The notes beneath the pieces are model-generated. The model was not told where the DNA came from, made no database searches, and saw only the letters and a list, made by a program, of their open reading frames with translations. The position numbers and the translations under genes were made by a program. Shown piece after piece: positions 57,447-64,000 of a stretch of DNA of 64,000 nucleotides; position 1 is the stretch's first letter; each line of letters begins with the position of its first letter. Source of the DNA: Mrakia gelida (taxonomy: Eukaryota; Basidiomycota; Tremellomycetes; Cystofilobasidiales; Mrakiaceae); NCBI GenBank assembly GCA_024345305.1, contig BRON01000003.1:186001-250000 (forward strand), written 5' to 3'.

Positions 57447-58685
57447 TCAGAACATCTTCTTCACACTCCCAGCCCCACCCTTCGCCCACCCAGCTCCCTT
57501 CGACGCTCCATCTCCAGCCATCGAGCTCCACTGTCAACACCCAAACCGAACCCAAGCCCAAAAGAGAGTCAGCACGACGCGTCCGAACACGAAACGCGAG
57601 TTGGGTCGAACTCGAACTGACCTTCGACAACCCCCTCTTCTCCTCCGGCACGTTCGGTTTCGCTCCACCCCCACCACCGAAGGGAAGTTTCCCTCTCAGT
57701 TCCCCCCCTCGATCCTTCGCTCGATCCATCGCGCTGGGTTTGTAGGCTGCCCTCAGAGGTTGGTTTCGATAGTCCGTTGGCCCTCCCTCTTCCCCTCCTC
57801 CCTCTTCGTTGCTCTGCTGGGACGTCCCTCGGGAGGGTGGAGGCGGGAGGGCTGAAGTTCGGGAGGCGAGATGGCCGATGTTGGTTGGGGCGGGGGGGAG
57901 GGAGTAGAGGCATTTCTCTTTGGGGTGAAGGGAGGAGGGGTTGGTGTTGGAAGTGGTGGGGTAGGCGGGAGGTTGCTGGTTGTTGTTGTTGTTTGAGGAG
58001 GACGAGGAGAGGTGAGAAGGTTTTCGAGTTGGGAGAGGAGGAGCGGAGGGGAGGGTTGGGTAGGGGAGGAGGGTGAGGTAGTTGTGAGGCTGTGGGACGG
58101 GGAGATGTGAGAGGGGAGTCAGGAGGACGGAGAGGAGCGACGGAGGTGAAGGTGAGCTGAGTTGAGTTGGACAGCTTGATGAGGGGAAGGGGAGACGTAC
58201 AAAGAGACCAGTAGACCCATCATCAGCTTGACCTGTCCACCACTCCCCTTCTCGTTTGAGAATGAGAATGGTTGAATCGACGGGGAAGGAGAGCTCGTCC
58301 TGCGAAAGAGAGAGAAGGGAAGGGAGGAAGGACGTGGGCGTTGGTGAGCTCGGTTCGTTTCTTGTTTCGTTCTCGATCTCCCTCTTCTCGTCTCTCTACC
58401 AGAGAGGCAGCGAACGAATACCTACAGCATCTTGAGCTTCCCAGCCCCTAATTGATCGAAGAGAAAGAGCACAAGAGGAGGATCAGCCTTCCACGTCGAA
58501 GCAGGCTTGGAAGAGGGAAGAAGGGAAGGGAGGAGAAGCAACGTCGAAGCTCACCATTTAGCCGTCCCTTGTACTGGAAGAGCTGCTAGCGTCGACTCGA
58601 GCACCTCGTCCGAGACGAAACCCTTCTCGACGAGTGACTTGAGGTCGTGTGCTACCCTGGCGGCGAGAGTGAGAGGATCGGACAT
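57447..58685 (-). CDS. SH3-domain adaptor, Lsb1/Pin3-like (paralog A)
   Basis: Five exons, about 270-280 residues. The N-terminal helical piece (VAHDLKSLVEKGFVSDEVLE and ALPVQGTAKW) matches the region before the SH3 in yeast Lsb1/Lsb2(Pin3), which bind the actin nucleator Las17/WASP. The SH3 is atypical at its front (WGWEAQDA replaces the ALYDY motif) but has DELSF, the WW pair in GEWWTGQ, and GLFPHNYLTLLPYP. A Pro/Ser/Asn-rich linker and a C-terminal module follow: DYRNQPLRAAYKPS and a Gly-rich stretch. The last exon contains MAGDGASKGAGWAK and ends VKKMF. That C-terminal module is shared with the neighbour at 58945. Role in actin patches or endocytosis is inferred. Confidence 0.8.
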
Positions 58686-58944
58686 GCGAAGGAAGGGAAC
58701 GAAGGAGGATGAGGTGAGGGTTCGAAGGAGAGGGAGGTCGTCGATCTTTTCTCGGATGAGCGAGGTCTAGATTTCGTTACGTAACAGAGACGCGTCTGTA
58801 AATTCTTCCTCTCGATCAAGAGCAAAAGATCTGAGCAAAGAACTCACCGATTTTCCGAGGTCGGAAAAGCTGCGAGAGAGCGAGCCCGAAAGAGGAAGAC
58901 CGACCCTCGAACTAGGAAGTTGGAACGAAGCTCATCAGAATCCC

Positions 58945-60271
58945 TCAGATCAACTTCCTGACTACAGCATATCCTATACCCCACCCAGATCCCCTCAAAG
59001 CAGCGTTTCCGACTTGATCTCCAGCCTGCCGTCGAGATCAAACGCGAAGAGGACAAGGTCAGGGCGGATCAGGGAACGCGTCGTCGAGTCGCTCGTTCCC
59101 ATGACCTCTTCCTCTTCTCCCCCTCCTTCATTGAGACATGTAAAAAAACTCACCTTCTGTAACGAGGTACGCTCCCCTGGTACCCCTCCTGACGACGGTC
59201 CAGCTCCTCCGCCACCTGAAGACGACGACCCTCCTCCTCCTCCACCAACCGCGAACGGTAGTCTGCTCGCTACGCCCTCTCCCTTCTCCTGAGCCCATTC
59301 CCCGAAGGATGGTTTGTAGGCAGGTCCCAAAGGGTTTTCTCGGTAATCGGGAGGTGGTGGTGGTGAACTTCCGGCGGGTGACGCGACGAGGTAGCCGCGA
59401 GAGGGAGGAGGAGGAAGAGGAGCGAGGACTGCAAGTTCCGGCTGCTTCTTCGCTCCCCAGCGAGGAAGTTTGAACGAGCTGGACGCTTTCTTGGACGAGG
59501 ACGGAGGTGGTGGTCTGGCTACATGGGTTTTCGAAAGAGGAGGTTGAAGATTGGGAGAGTCGGAGGGAGGTGGCGAAGGGATGGACAGGGAGGAAAGGCG
59601 AGATGAAAGAGATGGTTTGTTGGACGATGGAGGCGAAGGAGGAAAGTTCGCTGGGACCTCCCCTGGGTAAGGCAAGATCTCGAGGTAGTTGTGTGGCTAT
59701 AGAGAAAGAGGAAAGGGAAGAAGAGGGGCCGATTAGGACGAGTTGAAAGAACGGATGAGCTCAACGTCTTCGCTTCCCTCTTCATCTCTCGCCTCGTAGA
59801 ACTCACGAACACTCCAGTTGAGCCGTTCTTATCTCGACCGCTCCACCACTCCCCATCACGTCTGGTTACGAGGATGAGAGCTCCCTCGGGAGAGGATAGT
59901 TCGTCCTGCAGAAGAAGAAGGAGAGAGGATCAGCGAGCTGAAACTCGGGTGAGCTCGAGGACCGTCGACGAGCTCTCTTTGGTGCGAGATATTGGGGTCT
60001 GAGCGTGCTTACCACATCTTGAGCAGTCCATCCCCTGACGAAGTTGAAAGAGAGAGAGGCGATGAGCCTTGAAAGGCTGAAAGAGGGAGGAAGGGAGGAA
60101 GAAGGAAGGTGTTGGGGGAAGGGAGGGAAAGTGAGCTCACCACTTGGCTCTCCCCTCGATTGGAAGAAGGTCGAGGATCGCTTGTAGAGAATCGTCTCCG
60201 ATGGTCGACCTCAGCTTCTGGACCTCAGATGGTATCCGAACTGCTAACACGATGGGGCTCTCTTCTAGCAT
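58945..60271 (-). CDS. SH3-domain adaptor, Lsb1/Pin3-like (paralog B)
   Basis: Tandem paralog of the gene at 57447 with the same exon plan. The start MLEESPIVLAVRIPSEVQKL (60271) aligns with the paralog start; the frame is also open upstream to an ATG at 60469, which would add 66 low-complexity residues. A short exon reads GWTAQDV, then the SH3 core DELSSPEGALILVTR, GEWWSGRDKNGSTG and VFPHNYLEILPYP. The linker is Pro/Ser-rich and contains several PPPP runs that could bind SH3 domains. The C-terminal module DYRENPLGPAYKPS and the last exon AGDQVGNAALRGSGWGIGY mirror paralog A. The stop is at 58945, 260 bases before the start of paralog A. Confidence 0.8.
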
Positions 60272-60928
60272 GCCGAGAAGAAGAGGATGGGCGTTTGGGG
60301 GAAAACGAGAGACGGGCGGAGAAGTGCGAGGGGTAGGCGAACTGAGCAGTTTAGAAGCAGGTCTTCTTCGGATGCAGGAGCGAAGAACATGTATGGGAGA
60401 CGAATCGATGGACTTCTCGAGGAAGGAAGGGCGTGCGAGAGATGAAAGTCTCTCAGGAGGCTTCTCCATGGCTCGTCCTCTCGCGTCGTTCAGCAGGTCG
60501 TTCGTGTCATTTCGATCTTAAGGAACACCTTGCAAAAGATCGTCCTCTTCTCTTGTACACTGTGTATCTTAAGTTCTTTGTGAGTCTGACGAGCGCGATG
60601 AAGGCAAAAAACGAAGGCTGAGAGCGGCCGGAGGAAAGATGAGTCGCGTCGGGTCTCCTGATTTCGCTCTCAATCAGGGTGACTCACTTCCGGGGAGGAA
60701 GGAGCAAGAACTCCGAAGGGAGAGATCATGAGCCGTAAGGCGGAGTCTGGTGATTCGGAACGACCCGAGACGAAATGGGAGGGAAACGAGCTGGGTGGGG
60801 AAGGGTTTTTCTTCCCTCACCCACCACCTCCCTCTTTCTTTCTTCTCCCCCTTCCTTTCTCCCTCTCCCTCCTTCCTGCCTTCTCTCCTTCAACCTTTCA
60901 ATCACTTCTCACCTAATCGACCTACACC
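60272..60928. other. Divergent promoter region
   Basis: Between the SH3 paralog B (minus) and the secreted deacetylase (plus). If the upstream ATG at 60469 is used, the first 200 bases are coding. The remainder ends in a long pyrimidine run (60820-60900), the deacetylase leader. Nothing else is supported. Confidence 0.45.
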
Positions 60929-62475
60929 ATGTTCGCTTCAGTCCTCGCCATCTCAGCCCTCGCATCCCTCGTTGCGGCCGCTCCTCAGCCCATTCAGAAG
61001 AGAGCCGTCCAAGTCGTGCAGAATTGTGCGGTCAGCGGGACGGCGGCCATCACCTTTGACGATGGTCCATACATCGTGAGTCTGCTGCGTAACGAGGTCA
61101 GAGGGCTTAGGTGAGGAAAGAAGAGGGGGAGTGGAGCTGACCTCGAGCTCGTTCCGTTACCCTTTCCAAAGTACGAGCAAGCGATCTCTCAGAGCTTCAA
61201 CAACGCAGGAGCTAAGGCTACCTTCTTTTTGAATGGTGCGTCTGTCTATTTACCCTTGATCTTGCCATCCGAGCTGACCTCTGTTTCTATTCCTTCCAGG
61301 CAACAACTACAACTGTTCGACCCCTCTCGTCGAACTCGAGCTCCGCGCTCCCCTCCTCTTCGTTCGCTGACTTCTCCCTCTTCGTCTTCGATGCAGGTAT
61401 CTACGACCACGCCGACGACATCAAGGCACTCTACAACGCGCAGCACACGCTTGGATCTCATTCGGTTCGTCTACCTCTCAGTTCGACGTTCAGAGGACGG
61501 ACCTTCGTTCGGCTGGATCCTCGCACTTCGCTTTGCTCTTTTTTGAGACTCGGCTCCGCAAACCTTCTTTGACTGACTCTGAAACTTTTCGAAACAGTGG
61601 AGTCACCCCGACATGACCACTCTGTACGTTTCCTTCTTCGCTCGCTCTCCTTTATCGTCTTTCTCGACGCGTCGCTTTTTCATTTCCTCTTCGCGTCACT
61701 CACCCGTCTCTTCCTTCTCTCAGCTCTTGGGATCAGATGCACGATGAGCTCTGGAAGGTTGAGAACGCGTTCATCAAGATCCTCGGTGTCAAGCCTCTCT
61801 ACTTCAGGCCTCCTTACGGAAACTACAACGATCTTCGTCAGTTCGCTCGTTCCCTGGATGCTGTTCGAGAAACATCGACCTGATCATCTTCTTCTGGTCC
61901 AGTTCTGGCCGCTCTCGACAACCGCGGATATAAAAAAGCTTTCATTTGGAACCAGGACTCTGGGGATTCGATTGGAGCTTCCGTCGCCTCCGAGAAGGCA
62001 CTCTACGATCAGCTCGCCAACCAGTCGCCCAACCCTCAGCTCATCCTTCAGCACTCTCGTGAGTCATATACCCACCCCTTGCAGCCTTTAGCACTGCTGA
62101 CACCTTTCTGTCTTTCATCTTCAGCTATCTCGGAAAGTGAGTCTCGTCTATCACGCTCGACATCGAGCGGCACAGACGAAACGACGCGACTGACGCCCTC
62201 TTGTCGCTTTCCCTTTCTCTTCGTCGCCCCAGCCGCCTACGAAGTCGTCCCCTACGCTCTCTCCAAGCTTCAGGGAGCTGGTTACCGGCTCGTCTCCGTC
62301 GATACATGCATGGGGGATCAAGGAGAGGTAAGTTCGATCGTCCATCGATTGATCTCGCGTCGCTCGCGCTTTCGTTTCTCCCGCTGACTGCTGCCTTTGC
62401 CTTCTCTCTCGACTCCAGTGGCCCTACCAGTGGGTTGGAGACCCTCAAGCTCGAGACGCCTCCTGGGTCTGCTAA
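60929..62475 (+). CDS. Secreted polysaccharide deacetylase (chitin deacetylase-like)
   Basis: CE4 family enzyme of about 250 residues. Signal peptide MFASVLAISALASLVAAAP, then a QKRA site that could be cut by a Kex2-like protease. The NodB domain shows AAITFDDGPY (motif 1), AKATFFLNG, HTLGSHSWSHPDMTTLSWDQ (motif 2, metal histidines), YFRPPYGNYND (motif 3), AFIWNQDSGDS (motif 4) and LILQHSPIS (motif 5, catalytic His). It ends in WPYQWVGDPQARDASWVC, a tail common in secreted fungal chitin deacetylases. There is no GPI signal, so it is probably released, unlike the longer enzyme at 3518. About ten exons, including a 12-base micro-exon (62125-62136). Donors GTTCGT, GTTCGA, GTACGT and GTGCGT occur. 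Confidence 0.9.
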
Positions 62476-63315
62476 GAGCAGTCTCTCTTATTTTGGCATC
62501 CTTGTTTTTCGTTCGTTTTCCGCATCGGACACTTCTCCCTCCTCGAACTCTTTTCAACCGAACACTTTCTAGCAACTCCGCCCTTTCTAGCAAATCTATA
62601 CCCTCTAGTCTTTGCTCCTAGCATCGCCTCCCTCTTCGCTCTCTCGGACACTACTCACTCGTTTTTCGTTTCGCCTTCGTTCGACCGCTCGTTCGTTTCC
62701 TTCGTTATCAGCCTATCCACCCTCACGCGTTTTGGTCACGACTCAGTTCTATTACCTAGCTCCCACATAGTCTTTAACTCTTTGCATCTCCTCTGGACTT
62801 TTGACTCACCTCGTCTTGGACTCTCGTCGTTGCTCTCTCGCTCTCGCTCGTCTCACGAGATCCTCCTTGATGTACTTGCTACCCTAGCCCCTCAGCTCAT
62901 TCTCCGCTTTACCTTCTTTGATGACGCTTAATAGTGGAGCTGCTCCGTTTCCAAGCCGTGCAAAGGAAGGTCGAAGGACGCCCGACTCGCAGAGTCAACG
63001 CGACGCGTTCCCCTCTGCTTGAGCTTGACTCGGGTCGTTAACGGCTTTCAGGCTCCTCCATTCTTCAGCAGACTTGAGTATGCTTATAGAGAGAGTCCGA
63101 CATCGGAGCAAATGTCATCAAATCTACTCGCGGCTCGTGATCGTTGTGAGATTCGCGTCGTGAAGGGAAAACGTAAGGAAAGGCCAAGAAAGATAGTCTA
63201 GATGAAACCAAAAGGATATACACGAAGAAGAACCGAACATGCGTGAAGTAAGAGCGAGCAGAAAGAGAGATGAAGCGAAAAGAAACCAGAGCGAGCGAGG
63301 CCACGAGCTGACAAT
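62476..63315. other. Convergent 3' region
   Basis: The deacetylase and the ferric reductase converge. ACGCGT sites occur near 62727 and 63003. Pyrimidine-rich blocks follow the deacetylase stop. No exon or RNA gene was supported. Confidence 0.45.
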
Positions 63316-64000
63316 CTACCAACCGAAGCTCTCAGTGTGAAGAGAGACGGACGATCCTCCGTTCCAGACGTCCTTGACTTTGTAAGGACCATCGCTCGAG
63401 TTGAGGGCCGTTCTGACCGAGGAGGCGAGAGAGGAAGGGCCGCAGACTTTGAGGGGGAAAGGAGAAGACGAGCGATCAGCACGCCTCGTTCGTGCTGGAT
63501 GAAGCGAATCAAAACGAGAGACTCACCATTAACGGCAACAGCTCCTCCGGCTGCGTCCTTGATGACGCTTCTCAAGAGCGACGAGAAGTCGGGTCGTCCT
63601 CCAGAGTGATGATCCAACTCGGCGCCGAGCTTCTCAGCGTTCCTCTCCGCCACCTCCATCTTCTCGTTGAGCTCGCCGCTGTCGGGAGACGAGCGACCTT
63701 CCTCGGAGGTGATCTCTTCGTTGGAAGAAGACTCGTTGTCGTTGGAGGACTCGATGGTAGCGGATCGAGGGAGGTCGTTGACGAGAGCTTGAGTCACGAA
63801 GATCTTGATATCGAGGACGAGGGTGGATGGGCAGTCGTGACGGAGTTGGAGGAGGGTGGAAGAGATCCAGGCGATGTGCTCTGAAAAAAGAGTAGGGAGA
63901 AGGGAGGTCAGGACTTGTTTGGAAAAGGGAGGGAGGGGGAGGAAGCGACTCACCGACGTTTCGAACGACCCAGACGAAAGTCAAGCTCGACACAGCTGAG
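63316..64000 (-). CDS. Ferric reductase, C-terminal part (runs off right edge)
   Basis: Only the NAD(P)H-binding end is present. SLTFVWVVRN, EHIAWISSTLLQL and LVLDIKIFVTQ form the dinucleotide-binding core of the FRE/NOX family. GRPDFSSLLRSVIKDA and NVCGPSSLASSVRTAL (C-G-P motif) are the canonical final blocks, and the protein ends SLHTESFGW with the expected aromatic residue that stacks on the flavin. A Ser/Glu-rich insertion (SSNDNESSSNEEITSEEG) lies between the core and the GRPD block, common in fungal enzymes. The transmembrane heme domain and FAD site are outside the window. The enzyme reduces iron or copper at the plasma membrane for uptake. Confidence 0.88.

Noticed and set aside
3518..64000. 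Search for transposons, tRNA, rRNA and CRISPR arrays
   Set aside because: No transposase or reverse-transcriptase motifs, terminal repeats, cloverleaf A/B boxes or spaced direct repeats were found by eye.

Overview
This window is nuclear DNA from a basidiomycete fungus. The genes are split by many short introns (mostly about 50-120 bases) with GTGAGT-like donors and a CTGAC/CTGAT branch site shortly before the AG. Gene content is fungal: GPI-anchored chitin deacetylase, a DASH kinetochore subunit, TFIIIA, TMA16, a forkhead factor and a ferric reductase. Gene density, base composition and protein style suggest a Pucciniomycotina yeast such as a Microbotryomycete (Rhodotorula/Sporobolomyces/Leucosporidium type). 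That placement is inference; no rRNA or marker gene is present. I found no transposon, tRNA, rRNA or CRISPR array.

Layout. 0-9 kb: an unresolved minus-strand gene at the left edge, a CSN8/PSMD8/eIF3K-type protein, and a many-exon GPI-anchored chitin deacetylase whose upstream region carries a broken copy of its own first exon and intron. 9-14.2 kb: a Gpr4/Git3-like seven-helix receptor and a small membrane-anchored protein. 14.6-25.7 kb: clathrin heavy chain, a histidine phosphatase of the phosphoglycerate-mutase family, a possible 37-residue mini-gene, and a Cid1/Trf-type nucleotidyltransferase. 26-29.6 kb: TMA16 and TFIIIA share a 169-base divergent promoter. 30-39 kb: three plus-strand genes in a row, a membrane-anchored DODA-type dioxygenase, an MFS transporter and a GH127 glycosidase, possibly a small catabolic group. 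40-45 kb: a forkhead factor with a long pyrimidine-rich leader. 45-53 kb: a SANT-like nuclear protein and an acidic orphan protein (divergent pair), a universal-stress-domain protein and a UBA mini-protein. 53-57 kb: Dad4, a mitochondrial-type RRM protein, and a coiled-coil plus two-helix membrane protein resembling OM14. 57-60.3 kb: two tandem SH3 adaptor paralogs of the Lsb1/Pin3 kind. 60.9-64 kb: a secreted NodB-domain deacetylase and the C-terminal part of a ferric reductase that runs off the right edge.

Functional links are modest. Two polysaccharide deacetylases point to cell-wall chitin modification. Clathrin and the SH3 adaptors fit endocytosis and actin. The rest is ordinary housekeeping. 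No clearly new multi-gene system is evident. The most unusual items are the partial chitin-deacetylase duplication, the tandem SH3 family with its own conserved tail, micro-exons of 9 and 12 bases, an N-terminally anchored DODA enzyme, and a set of GTNCGT splice donors. Exon models were made by eye; coordinates given for split genes span from start codon to stop codon including introns.
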